Shown here one piece after another: positions 32,301 through 43,047 of a stretch of 53,498 nt of DNA. Position numbers and translations under genes: made by a program. The stretch's first letter is position 1. Each line of letters begins with the position of its first letter. This DNA is from Cyanophora paradoxa (taxonomy: Eukaryota; Glaucocystophyceae; Cyanophorales; Cyanophoraceae). The notes under the pieces are model-generated. The model was not told the DNA's origin. It was given only the letters and a program-made list of their open reading frames with translations, and did not search any database. The DNA is taken from assembly GCA_004431415.1 (NCBI GenBank), contig QPMI01000248.1:1-53498 (forward strand). The letters run 5' to 3'.

Positions 32301-35300
32301 AGGCGCTGCTGCAGGGCCGGGGTGGCGAGGCGGCGGACGAGGCGCCAGCAGGCGGTGCTGAAGGGCTGCAGGGTCACGAAGTTGTGGCCGTGGAGGACCT
32401 CGTCCCGCGTGAACAGCGGCCGGCTCTCGTCCTCCGGCTGCAGAGCCCCGCCCCACGCGTCAGGCCGGCGGGGCGGAGCAAGCGGGGCGGGGCGGGGGCG
32501 GACGTCGTAGGGGACGTCGTCGTGGAGCAGGTCGACCCACTCGAAGGCGTGCGCCACCTCCTCCAGGTCCCCGCTCTGCGCCTCCGCCCCGATCGCCCCC
32601 TCCAGCGGCCCGCAGTCCACCGTCACGATGCTCTCCACGTCGTTCAGGTTCACGGCGACGAGCACGAGCTCCGCTTCGCCGCTCTCCGTCGCCCCCGCCG
32701 GGAGGTGCCGCGCGAAGGCGACGACGCGGTCGTGCGTCCCGAACTTGTGGCGCGCCTCGAGGGCGACCAGGGCGCCCCGCTGGAGCACGCCGAGCCGCTT
32801 GCGCAGGTCGCGCCGCGCGTCGTAGTGCACCTTGATCAGGTCCAGCCCGTAGCCGATCTCCGGCGCGGCGGCGCGGCGGCGGCCGTAGCCCCAGTCGGAG
32901 GAGCCGCGCGCGTTGCTCTCGCGGAGGCGGTTGAGGAGCTCGAGGGTGTGGGCGGGGAGGCCCCCCACGCGGCGCCCCGCCGCGGGGCCGGCCTCGATGG
33001 GGGCGGCCGGCTCGGCGTCGAGGCCGGCGCGGCCGAAGTTGCCGTAGGACATGGAGCGGGACATGGCGAGGCGACGCTGGGCGGCCCCGAGGGCGTTCTC
33101 CGCCGCCTGCTCCTCCTCGGCCTGCATCTCCTGCAGCGCCTTGGTCGCGCTCGTCACCCGCTTCATGTACCGCTCCGCGAGGTGCCGCGTCGGCGTCCCC
33201 GCCGCCGGCTCCCGGTGCCGCTCCACGTACTCCGAGGCGTCCGGCGGCGCGAAGAGGCCGGCGAGGGGGGCGCGGTAGGCGCGGCCCTCGTCCTCGCCGA
33301 TGAAGGTCATGGGGACGTCGGGGAGGAGGAAAAGGAGGTCGGCGGCGACCCAGGCCCCCGCGTCGAACGAGAGCGCGGGGTACGGGAGGGCGTGCGTGCA
33401 GATGGACTGGACGCCGACGTAGCCCTCGGGGAGGTCCGCCGTCGCCTGCTCGAGCGCCGCCCGCACCTCCGCCGACGTGTGCTTCTCCGCGTGCCCGATC
33501 GGCCCGTGCTTCTCCAGGCTCCGCCCGAACATCCCCGCGATCGTCTGCGCCAGCCGCGCCGAGTGCGGCACGCACCCCGAGAGCGCCACCTGCCGCTGCA
33601 CCTCGGCCCTGCCCCGCCCCCCTCAGCCGCCGCCCCGGCCCGGCCCGGCGGGCGGGGGGGCGGGGCGGGGGGCACCAGTCGCAGTCGGCGAGGAGTAGGA
33701 ACTCGGGGTCGACGGCCCAGACGGCGCGGGCGAGCTTGGCGAGGAGCGGGTTCGCGTAGCCGGCGGCGGCGGCCGCGGTGCGCCAGTAGCCGCCGGCGAG
33801 GGCCGGCTTGACGACGCACGCCTCCAGGACCTCGAGGGGCTCGTAGTGCGGCCGCGCCCCGCCCTGGGGCGCCGGGTCCATGCGCATCAGCTCCTCGAAG
33901 TTCGCCTCGAAGAGCTGCGGCCAGCTGTGGCCCCGCTCCAGCCGCACCCCGTGCACCCCGTACTCCCGGCTCTGCGCCCCCGCGTGTCGGCCCCCGCGCG
34001 GGGGGCGGGGCGGGGCGGGGCGGCGCGGGGCGGGGGCGGACGAGGGCGAGGATCTCGGCGACGAGGGTCTCCCAGGTGGCGAGCTTGCGGTAGTTCAGTA
34101 CCGCCGACGGCACCCCGTCCGTCGGGTTCTCCAGCACCACCTGCCCAGCCGCCCCGCGCCCCGTCAGCGCCGGGGCCGAGGCGGAGGGGCGGGGCGGGGC
34201 CTCGCCTTGCGGCCGCGCTCGTCGAGGGTGCTGCAGAAGAGGGCCTCGTACTTGCGCGAGGCGCGGAAGGCGCTCACGAAGTCGGTCGCGTCGACGACGA
34301 CCTTCATGCCGAGCGCCGAGGCGGTGTCGGCGACCTCGCGGAGGCCGGCGGGGCCGCCGGCCATGCCGTTGGCCGCGACGCGGTCGACGAGGGCGAGGGG
34401 CGAGGCGTCGGGGCGCGGGAAGCTCCCGTCCCGCGTCCGCACGTTGTCGCGCTCGAGGGCGCCCATGAGGTACACGGTCGTGATCCCGTCCGCCTTGTAG
34501 CGCGGGAGCGCCTCGCGCACGCGCGCGAAGTCGCCGCGGCTCACGAAGGCGCCCGTCTCCCGGTCCCACTCGCCGTCCTGCATGTCCACCACCACTGCCG
34601 CCCCGCTCAGAGAAGAAAGGAAAGGAAAGGAAAGGAAGGGCGGACCCTCGTGGATCTGCTCGGAGCGGACGTCGCGCGGGAGGACGACGAAGCGGCCGCG
34701 GACGCGGCCCTGCGCGCCGGCCGGCAGGTTGAACGGCTGCGTCGAGACGCCTCCGATGCGCGCCAGCCGCCAGTCGAAGAAGCCGGCGCGCGGAAACGGC
34801 TTCAGGTCGACCTGCGTGCGGCGGTCGGCGGCGGCGCGGGCGCGGCGGGCGGCGCGGGGGTGCGGACGGTAACGAATCCGTCATCGTCGATGGTGAGGGC
34901 GTGCTGCGTGAGGAGCAGCTCGCTCGAGTAGAAGTCGTACGAGGGGCCGAAGACCTCGAGCACGACGCGCGAGAGGTCCACGCTCGGGTCGTCCGGCCGG
35001 ATCCCGGTCATGACCGCGAAGGGCTCGCCCACGGCGCGCACGCTGGCCTCCAGGGGACGCCCGCCGAGCTGCCAGTCGTGCCCGTCGTACACGGCGTTGA
35101 GGATGCGGACGGCCGCCTCGCGCGCCGCCTCAAAGGGCGACCCGAGCTGCGTGACCGCGAGCTGCTCCGCGAGCCGCAGCGACTCCTCGTCGTCCAGGAA
35201 GTGAAGGCTCGCCAGGCCGGCCTCCAGCTCGCCGAGGACCGCCAGGCACTCGCGCTCCTGCATACCGGTCAAAGTCGCCAGCATCTCCTCCAGCCGCTCC

Positions 35301-35766
35301 GCGCCGATGCGGTGCTGTGCCGCCGCCTGCAGCCGCGCGCGGAAGGCCTCCCCAGCCGCCTGCCAGCTCGGGGCTTTCACGCGCTTCTCGGAGTAGTCGC
35401 GGCGCGCGGCCTCGGCGTCGATCTTGAGGGCGCGCAGGTTGTAGAATTCCTTCACATCGTCTTGGGGCTCCTCGTACGCATTCGCGGGGAGCCCAACAGC
35501 TGCGGCAATGGCCTGGGCGACGGCTGCGGTCGGTCGCGCGGGCGGGCTGGTGGAGGGTGCTTCGCGCGCGGTGTCCTTCTGGGACCTGGGCGTGCGCGGA
35601 GCGCGGGCCGATCAGCATAAAAGAAACGCGCCCATAGAGATATTGCGCACTGCGCGGAGGCCTCGCCCTTGCCCGGGGCGGACATGTCAGCGTCAATCGG
35701 CAGACCCGCTGGTTCGGTCGCCGTTGCAGAGGGGGGCTTCGTTGTCGGCTTCTTCTTTGACCCCAT
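29359..35766 (-). CDS. Fusion of GH13-like domain, GT5 glycogen/starch synthase and CBM48
   Basis: A very large gene, roughly 15-20 exons. The start MGSKKKPTTKPPSATATEPA lies near 35766. The N-terminal half (35450-33300) has EFYNLRALKIDAEAARR, LARIGGVSTQPFNLPAG and GH13-like segments: VYLMGALERDN, LGMKVVVDATDFVSAF, YGVHGVRLERGHSWPQLF, LLLADCDWC and MTFIGEDEGRAYR. The usual GH13 nucleophile motif G.R.D reads GVRLERG, so glycosidase activity is doubtful. The GT5 synthase begins VFVTPELGKWSTVGGLGVMV near 31710 (nucleotide-sugar-binding GGLG loop), continues through FGYGEPDLAVPLFAFVGRIT, and has SLFEPGGIVQQEFFVAG near 30200, the EPGG(I)xQ acceptor/nucleotide loop. EPGG rather than EPCG resembles UDP-glucose-using protist enzymes; this is inference. 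The C terminus (29630-29365) is a CBM48 (ISGSWDAWAQKISLERG, AGSYVYKFIVDGEWKHV). It should elongate an alpha-glucan store. Confidence 0.85.
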
Positions 35767-36632
35767 CGTTGCTGAACCGCTAATGACGATTGGGCGCGAA
35801 ACAGCCGAAACAGCTGGTTGCTTGCGCACGCAAGATGTCTACGAACTCGGGCTTGCGCGCCACGTATAGCCCAAAATTGTATTGGGCGGCTAAAAGCCTA
35901 GCCCGCGCGCAGCTCTGTGCTTGCGCGCTCGAACTTCAAGTTGGCTCCGCGCGCACCAAACGAATGACCGTACCCGGGACTGGATTCCCCCTCCCCCGTG
36001 CAATTTGATCGCCGAGTCCGGTAGGTACTAGTCGTGACGGCGCAAACGGGACTCGGCGGCGCTCTGGTGCGCTCAGATATCGATACTGCTGGGTTAACGT
36101 TACGTATACTGAGCCAGCGAGTGCCGAGCTCAAATATGGCCCAGGGGCCCGGGCCCACTGGGCCATGGCCAGGCCTAGGGGCCGCGCGCCCGGCCGCGCC
36201 GCGCGCGCCGCGCCGCGCGCGCGCGCCGACGCGTAGGTACGCGTACGCCGCGCGCGCGGCGCGCGCCGGCGCCGCCGCGGGCGTATCATATATAGAATCA
36301 TTGAATGCCATGATGGCGCTTGCAAAATTGAGAACCGGCGCTCGCGGCCGCCCGGCCGGGCCGTACTACGTCTACGGTACGGCTGCGATACGGTACCTCT
36401 CATGATCAGAGCCCGAGAGTCTACGAGCACCCACGTGCACAGCCGCGGCCTCGGAGCCTCGGAAATTCACTGATCATGATCATGATTCACCGAGTCAACT
36501 GGCAATGACTCCCGGCCCATTTCCGAAGTTCCAAGTTTGGCAACTTGCCATGCCCCACTGGGCCACCCGCAACCAAGATGCGTTCACGGTTTCCGGCCGG
36601 CGGCGGCCATGAGGATTCCCATGCCATCATGG

Positions 36633-36658
36633 CATCCGATGATCATGATCATCGGATG
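36633..36658. repeat. Perfect 26-bp palindrome
   Basis: The stretch reads the same on both strands and is centred on ATGATCATGATCAT with CATCCG and CGGATG arms. It can form a cruciform or bind a dimeric protein. Confidence 0.85.
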
Positions 36659-36961
36659 GCATGTCAAAGTCATGTCATCGATTGTTGCCGATAGGGTTTC
36701 CTAGCCGTTAGTGCTTCGTTTGCACTTCGTTCGCAGTAGTACCGTGACTTGACCCGCGGCTTCTCGCGATTTCCTGAGTCACTGTACCCCTGTACGAAGA
36801 TGCGACCCTAGCTACTTTTTCTGACTCTAGCTTGGTACTTTCCGGTAGCCGTGTCCTAGGGTACACAGTAGTCTGTGATTAGCAGCTTTCTCTTGCAACG
36901 TGACAGCCTGCTCGCCTGCTGCTGGTACGCTACGGGAAGGTTGCTAAGGTCTACTGGGACG

Positions 36962-36968
36962 TATAAAA
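36962..36968 (+). promoter_or_regulatory. TATA-box candidate of the retroelement
   Basis: TATAAAA lies about 390 bases before the first gag-like ATG. It is the clearest TATA box in the window; host genes show none. Its position fits an LTR U3 promoter, but the LTR boundaries are not established. Confidence 0.4.
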
Positions 36969-37361
36969 CCTCATAAAACATCCTCGCCGGGACCAGCGCA
37001 CGCCAGCTGACGGACTTGCTGCGCACGTCCGTTGGCCGCGAGCGTGAACCCGCTGGACTACGAGGAGGCGAACGCTTGACGCTTTCGGAGAGCACCGCTA
37101 CTGGCGGACGCACTCCGCTGACCCGCCTCGCCGCCGACGCTTCCCTTCTCGAAGCTTCGGACGCGCCTCCGCCGCTCACTCGCGCAGTTGGGAGCAGCCC
37201 GCCGTACCGCGGCATCGGCTAGCTCCCTGGCTCATCGTTCGTGCCGCGCGCGCATCGGGGATCGGTTGCGGCGGTCCGACTCGAACGACGGTCACGGGCC
37301 AGCTCGCGTACCGTACTGCGGTCGCGGCCCGACGGCAACGTCTACGTCGAACGACCGCGTG

Positions 37362-39030
37362 ATGGAGCGCGAAGGCATGACTTCCGGCGAGATGGCCCGA
37401 CCTTCCCCCGGCCAACTGACAATGCTCAACCGCACGGCCCGAGTCGCAGCGGCGCACGCCGAGGAGATCGCGCGCCGGCGAGTCATGGGCGCGGAGCCGC
37501 CGCAGGCGATCAAGATGGAGGACGGCAAGATGGGCCACACCACCGGGATTCCCGTCTCGCCCAACGGCGTCTTCCAACATCACAACGCCATCCGTTCGGC
37601 TACTCGCGGAGACAAGAAGTACTCCCTGCTGGACGACGGTTCGCAGGCGGCGTACCACGCCGTCGATTTCGGTGTCCGTTCGCTGCCGGCGGGACTAACG
37701 GAAGTCTACCGTTCGACGGTCGAGTTGCACCGGTCTCTCGTCGAAAACCTCGTCGACGCAGAGAGCGAGCTCACGAAGGCGAAGGCGACACTCGCGACGG
37801 CTACGGAGGAGGCGGCCAAGGAGGCGGCGCAGAAGGCCGTCCAGACGCGACAGGCCGTCGTCGACAAACTCCGGGCTGAGATGCCCTCGGACATTATTCG
37901 CGGCGTCCCCTCGTACATTAAGAGCCTCGTTCGCATGATTGACCCCGCTGAGCGCAAGCGTCTCAAGGAGGAGCTCATCGCGGCGTACGATGGCACTCAA
38001 CTGGACCGTATTTTCGCCAACATCTGTGACCTCATCGCGTTCACTGACCTGCCGCGTGACAAGACGGGCCACACTGTGCAGGCGCTGGACGTCTATGACA
38101 CGCTCGAGCAGCAGATCACGGAGCGCAAGACGCTACACCACGGCCTGTACTCCGGCCTCCCGTACGAGCAGCAGCGCAAGGCCAATTACGACCTGGCGCT
38201 GAATCTACTGCCGAAGCTGAAGACGATGGCGCAGGACCTGTCGCCGACCGATGGGATGACTCCCAAGGACAAGGAGACCTGGTTTAACCTCTTCTGCACT
38301 CGTGCGCAGTCGCTCATTCGGGAGGCGGGCTTTCTGATTGTGACGACGACTGCTGGGGAGCCCTCGATTCCTACTGGGAATTCGAAGAAGGGCGCCAGCA
38401 TCAACGCGGCGAACGTCGACGGGTACGATTACGACAACGATGGCGACGACGGGTACACGGCGCCGTACAGCGGCACTCCGTACACCCACCGCCTTCGTCG
38501 TCCCCTGCGCCCTCGGCCCGCACTCGCAGTTACTCGGCTCTTCGGTCAATCTCGTCCACACGACGCCGTCGACCCCGCCGACAACCAATCCGATCTACCA
38601 ATCCGCCCTCCCCGCGCCCCAGCAGCCGGCGCCGGGCCACAAGCCCGTCCCGGCTGCTGCGACTGGCACGCACCGGTGCCCGGGAAGGACTACGGCAATC
38701 GCCCGCCCATCGGCCGCCCCTACGATTACGCCCGTACGCAGACGGTCACGGCGATCCGTACGAGCCAGGGCTACCCGCGCGACGCGCGCCCGAGGGTGAG
38801 GCCCGGCACCAACGATCACATTTGCACACGTTGTCGGTCGTTGGGAGCCGCGGACATCCATCACTACTCTGACGACTACCACGAGTGTTGCTCTCACCCG
38901 TACCGTCGGGAACTACTCAAATTCGTCAACCAAGGCTGCCAAGACCCCGAGGTCCTGGCTGCGGCCCGCCTCTGCGGCCTCATCCCTGGCGGCCCGCAGG
39001 CACCGTCCTACAACGCGGTCCCCCGCCGTC
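37362..39030 (+). CDS. Gag-like N-terminal region of the retroelement
   Basis: The ATG at 37362 (MEREGMTSGEMARPSPGQ) opens a frame continuing to 39350, but coding similarity leaves this frame near 39030. The middle has a helical charged segment (ESELTKAKATLATATEEAAK), then VPSYIKSLVRMIDPAERKRL and TWFNLFCTRAQSLIREAGF, followed by an acidic DGYDYDNDGDDGY linker and a Pro-rich stretch. Near 38815-38890 is a Cys/His cluster (HICTRCRSLG, HHYSDDYHECC) that may bind zinc. I do not recognise a capsid fold from sequence, but the position before the CCHC knuckles makes this the gag equivalent. A leucine-less upstream TTG extension to 37188 is not needed. Confidence 0.65.
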
Positions 39031-39900
39031 GAACTCTGTACCCGTCGCTCCGGCGCAGCTACAAACCGCCCCTTGCAGGAACTGCGGCGAGCACGGCCAC
39101 CACGCGTCGGCGTGCACGAAGCCGGTGCGCTGCTACAACTGCGGAGGGAGGGTCACACGCAGAACCGCTGCCCCAGTGGCAAGCGCCAGCACGACGGCGG
39201 TCCCCCACACGGTCCGTCCCCGAAGCGTGGCCCCGATGGTGGTGCTGGCGGCGCAGGAGGCGGCGGGCACCGTGGTGGCCATCGCGGCGGTGGCAGGGGC
39301 GGCTACCAGAGCGGCGGTGGAGGCGGCGGCCAAGGCGGGACGGGATCTAACGCCACCCTCCTCGGCAATCCCGCCCCGATGCAGCGCCCGACTGGCCCCG
39401 TTGTTGACGCGCCGTCTTCGCGCCCGACTGGCCCCGTTGTTGACGCGCCGTCTTCGCGCCCGGCTGGCCCCGTCACTGACGCGCTGCCTTCGCGCCCGAC
39501 TGGCTCCGTTGCTGACGCGCCGTCTCCGCGCCCGACCGGCCCCATCGCTAACGCGCCGCCCCCGAACCCTCGCCCGACTGACCACGGAGACGCCGTGCAG
39601 TCCGGTGGTCCTGACTCGGGCCGGGAGACCGAGGCTACGACGGACAGCCTGGCCATGGTACCGATCGCTCCGGTGCAAACTGTCCCGATCACGCCGACGC
39701 AGCCCTCGGCATCGGACATCGCGCACTTCGTTCGGGACGTCAACGCCACGACGGCGACGCAGCCGGTAACGTCGGCGGCGGAGAGGACGGCCCCCGTCCC
39801 GTCGCCATCCCCGTCGCTGAACCCGCGTCGCCGTCCCCCTCGTCGACTCACGCGACCGGCCCGTCGTCGCCGGCCCCGTCTGACTTGTCGACAGAGATGG
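39030..39900 (+). CDS. Nucleocapsid-like region: two CCHC knuckles, Gly-rich and repeat linker
   Basis: The first knuckle, CRNCGEHGHHASAC, begins at 39074. The second starts CYNCG and is finished one frame over by EGHTQNRC, so a base appears missing in the GGAGGGAGGG run near 39150. Downstream in the new frame come a Gly/His/Arg-rich segment (GGGGHRGGHRGGGRGGY), five 12-residue repeats and a Thr/Pro-rich linker. CCHC knuckles of the C-x2-C-x4-H-x4-C form bind nucleic acid and package element RNA. Confidence 0.75.
39385..39564 (+). repeat. Five tandem 36-bp repeats (RPTGPVVDAPSS units)
   Basis: Units start at 39385, 39421, 39457, 39493 and 39529. The first two are identical and the others differ at a few bases. 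Each encodes 12 residues of the form RPTGPVVDAPSS and keeps the frame. Confidence 0.9.
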
Positions 39901-42900
39901 AAACGGGAAGCCGTACTGCGGCCGAGTCCCGTGTTCCAATTCGGTGTGCGCAGCCCCGGCGGGGCGTCACTGCCGGCAGTATCCGCGACCTCATCAACGC
40001 TGGCCTCCGCCGGCACGACCACACTCGCATGTCCGCCGCCTTGGCTCCCGTCACGTCCAAGAAAACCCCGCTCTTCACTCGAAACTTTGGCCGTATGCAC
40101 CGCCCGCGCCCGAACGCCATCAATCCCGTCGCCCGCGTCGCAGTCACGAGGTCGCTCACCTTCGCGGCCGCCCCTCGGCGAAGAGCACGAACTCCGACGC
40201 TGACTCTGTGCGGGAGCCGAAGACCCGGACGTACTGCGCCCTGGGGGACCCCGTCACAGAGTCGCCGATGGACACTGCACTCGGCCCGCTAACCTCCAAA
40301 TCGAGCACCGACTCCCCCGCAGCCACCTCGCAGCAGGAGGGGAACGTCTCGAAGGGAAGTGGGCGGCCGACCCCGAACTACAAGGCCCCGCCCGCCAAGA
40401 TGCCCGAAATCGACTCGCTACCGGCGGTCGAGGGCTGCGAGTCCTTGGTACCCCTTTGCACTGACTGGCTCGACAACGTTGCTTACAACATGCACACTCG
40501 CCGTGTTAACAACCGCATGCACGTCGACGGCATCCAGTGCACTGACTGGCTTCGTGATGGCATCCCTTCGAGCGACCAGCGCCAGATCCACGCGCGTACC
40601 ATCCTTTACTGCCCCGCCCTCCAGATGCTCACGACGTACCTCGAGCCGAAGGGCCCCGGTGTCTGCTGGGCTCGCGTCCGCAACGCTATCGATGCGGAAG
40701 GCGACTCGGAGGAGGCGCGCGCGCACCGCTTCCCCAAGCCCCACGACAACATGTACCCCGTCTTCACGCAGGCCTCCAATTACCGTACCGCGGTATTCAC
40801 GGAGGATGCGCACATGCCTCGCCGTCGGACCTGTCTTTCGCCAACGAGACGTGTGCTGACTGCCACCCCCATGTCGTCGGCCGCCAGGAGAATGGTACCC
40901 TTGTTGCCCGCCCCATTCCCTCGGCACACCGTCGTGACGCGCCCAATGACGGACTTCGTACTGCTCACTCCGCGCTCATCGCTGCGCTTGAAAGCCTCCC
41001 TACGTCGCACCCCGTTCGTGACCCGACCAGGGAGATGGAGTTCTTTGTGATCGCCCGCGACATCTCCGGACACGCGAAGAACGGGCGGTTCCCGATCCCG
41101 CCGGCGCTCGACGTGAACCCCGGCATCCCGTGCGCTGACGGCACTCACGCTCACCACAGCCACCCGCATTGGCACTTGCTGGCGACCCGCCCGCTCATCA
41201 ACCCGAAAGGCCACAGTGAGCACAAGCGTCTGAATGCGGCCGTCACACGCATAATTGCAGACACGGCCACTGAGGATGACGTGACAACGTTGCGCACGTG
41301 GATCGCAATCGCCCGTGAGACGACGACTATCGCGGCAATTAACACTAACATCTCGAACACCAACGAGCAGCTTCGCCGGCCCTACCGGGGCGCTGAGGGC
41401 GAGCAGCTGTTACACTTGGTTGAAATGGCAGCGATGGCCATCACGAACACGGGCGCCCCGCCGCCTCGCACGCGGCAGGCTGCGGCCAACCACGTCACGA
41501 GTGTACTGCGTAAGGAGCTCGAGGCATTCGATGTTGACACTACGGTTCAGGCAATCGTCAACGCTCTGTGCGCCCGTCGTGTCTTCACTTTCACCGACGG
41601 CGCCATGGACACAACCGACGCGCCGCCTGCACCTACGACAACGCTGACGCTCCCAGGAGCTGCTGTCGTCGAGTCCCTCCTGAACCGTGTCAAGACGTCC
41701 TTCACCGACGCGCAGAACCGCAGCCCAACATTCATGCGCCCCAACCGACGAACGGCCGCTGTCAATTACGTTGAGAGCACACTCCGCACGTACCTCCGTG
41801 GCTACGACGTCGAGTCTACGATCCTACTTCTCGTCTACATTCTCGAGCGCGAGGGTGAGCTACGGTTCGCCTCAGGCCCTGACGCGACTTCGGCAAAGGC
41901 TGCTGACGCCTACGCTCGTTTCGTCGCGGCAAACGCTCCGACCGACCCCGTCGCCGGACCCAGCTCTGTCGCGACGGCAGAGGGCCTCGCCCCTGAGGAC
42001 AAGACGCCAATCGTCCCGCCGACCACGCCCACTCCACCCGCGCCCGCCGTACTGCGGCCCAAGGCGTCGGAGGACAGGGCTGACAATGACCCCATCAACC
42101 GCAACCGGAAGTTGCGCGAGATGCTGATGGACATTGCGGAAGACTCGATCACGCTCATCGCTCGTCGCCACCAGGCAGCGGGGAGGTATGAGCGCGAGGG
42201 TGGAGACCGCGTCTTCGCCTCTCGCACGGTCGAGAAGATCATGGTCAGTGTTGGGGGACAGCAAATTCTTCTCTTCCTGTCGCCAGTCGACATGCCTGCA
42301 CCGTGCCACACGTGCAGCATCGGCCCCGATGGCTCACCCGTCATCGTGAACCACCGGCTCCGTGCATCAGTGATCAGCATTGCGCACCGCTACTACGAGT
42401 ACATCGACTCGACCACGGGCAACACGGTGACAATGACTAACGTCGAGCTTCAGGAGCACTGCCGCCTCTGCACAACGCCGCCGTACATGGAGTTCGTCCG
42501 CAATTGCCCCGTACCGTCGCCAACCTCACGCCAGCGCACGCCGTACCCGAGTACTCTGCGACCTGACGATGCACCGGCGGACATCACGCTCGACGCTCTG
42601 TACGGAGTGACGATGGAAATGAAGACGCTCTTCCTGCGGATTATCGGTCTGTTAATGGATATCACCCCACAGGGAACGACGTCTTTGACGGGGAACGACG
42701 ACTGGCCTCGGGTCGCTGACATCTTCCTTAACGTCGACGTCAGCCCCTTCACCGTCCGTGCCAGCACCCTCCGGCCTGGCGTTCGCGACGCGAGTACTGG
42801 ACCGATAGGCACTCGGCCAATCATTCTCGCCCCGGGAGTTGTCAACACCTCTGGGCAGGACACGTCCCGACTCGCGCGAACGACTGTGAACGCGTCGCTT

Positions 42901-43047
42901 CCCGTCTGCTTGTCGGCACCGGCGTTCTACCATGCTCACGCGTTAATGCACCCCGTCGATGAGCCGAACACGCGCCTCGGCCCGACACCAACTGATCTTC
43001 CGCCCTACCCGGTGCCTGAGACCACGGTCGCTGCAGCTGGGGAGTGA
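39885..43047 (+). CDS. Unrecognised retroelement polyprotein block A
   Basis: The coding signal passes through frames at about 40190 and 40825 and then stays open from 41035 to 43047. Segments: AGSIRDLINAGLRRHDHTRM; VPLCTDWLDNVAYNMHTRRV; a Cys/His stretch, CADCHPHVVG; MEFFVIARDISGHAKNGRF; and GTHAHHSHPHWHLL, which is His-rich. A duplicated module of about 67-69 residues lies at 41401-41601 and 41671-41877. A Pro-rich linker (41990-42060) is followed by LREMLMDIAEDSITLIARRH and a Cys-bearing segment (CHTCSIGPDGSPVIVNHRL, CRLCTTPPYMEFV). I recognise no known enzyme. Its place between the nucleocapsid and protease makes it an extra polyprotein domain set. Confidence 0.6.
41401..41877 (+). repeat. 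Duplicated protein module (2 copies, about 67-69 residues)
   Basis: The copies at 41401-41601 and 41671-41877 share E.LL..V and then, ungapped over the last 42 residues, 15 identities in the pattern AA.N.V.S.LR..L...DV..T....V..L.......F..G. DNA similarity is low, so this is an old internal duplication of a folded helical module. Confidence 0.7.

Larger units (their letters stand above)
35767..37361. other. Palindrome-rich spacer and presumed retroelement leader
   Basis: No host gene is evident. From 36040 to 36660 it is packed with self-complementary words: AGATATCGATA, CACTGGGCCA at 36156-36165 and 36556-36565, GATCATGATC at 36472-36481 and 36641-36650, and a perfect 26-base palindrome at 36633-36658. 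A GCGC-rich block lies at 36180-36290. From about 36690 composition becomes even. A TATAAAA lies at 36962-36968, and the leader leads into the gag-like frame at 37362, so part of this region is probably the element's 5' LTR or promoter. I could not define LTR ends or a primer-binding site. Confidence 0.5.

Noticed and set aside
37260-37300. Primer-binding site suggested by a GACTCGAAC word (complement of a T-loop)
   Set aside because: The flanking bases do not form a T-stem complement, and no TGG lies at the right distance.
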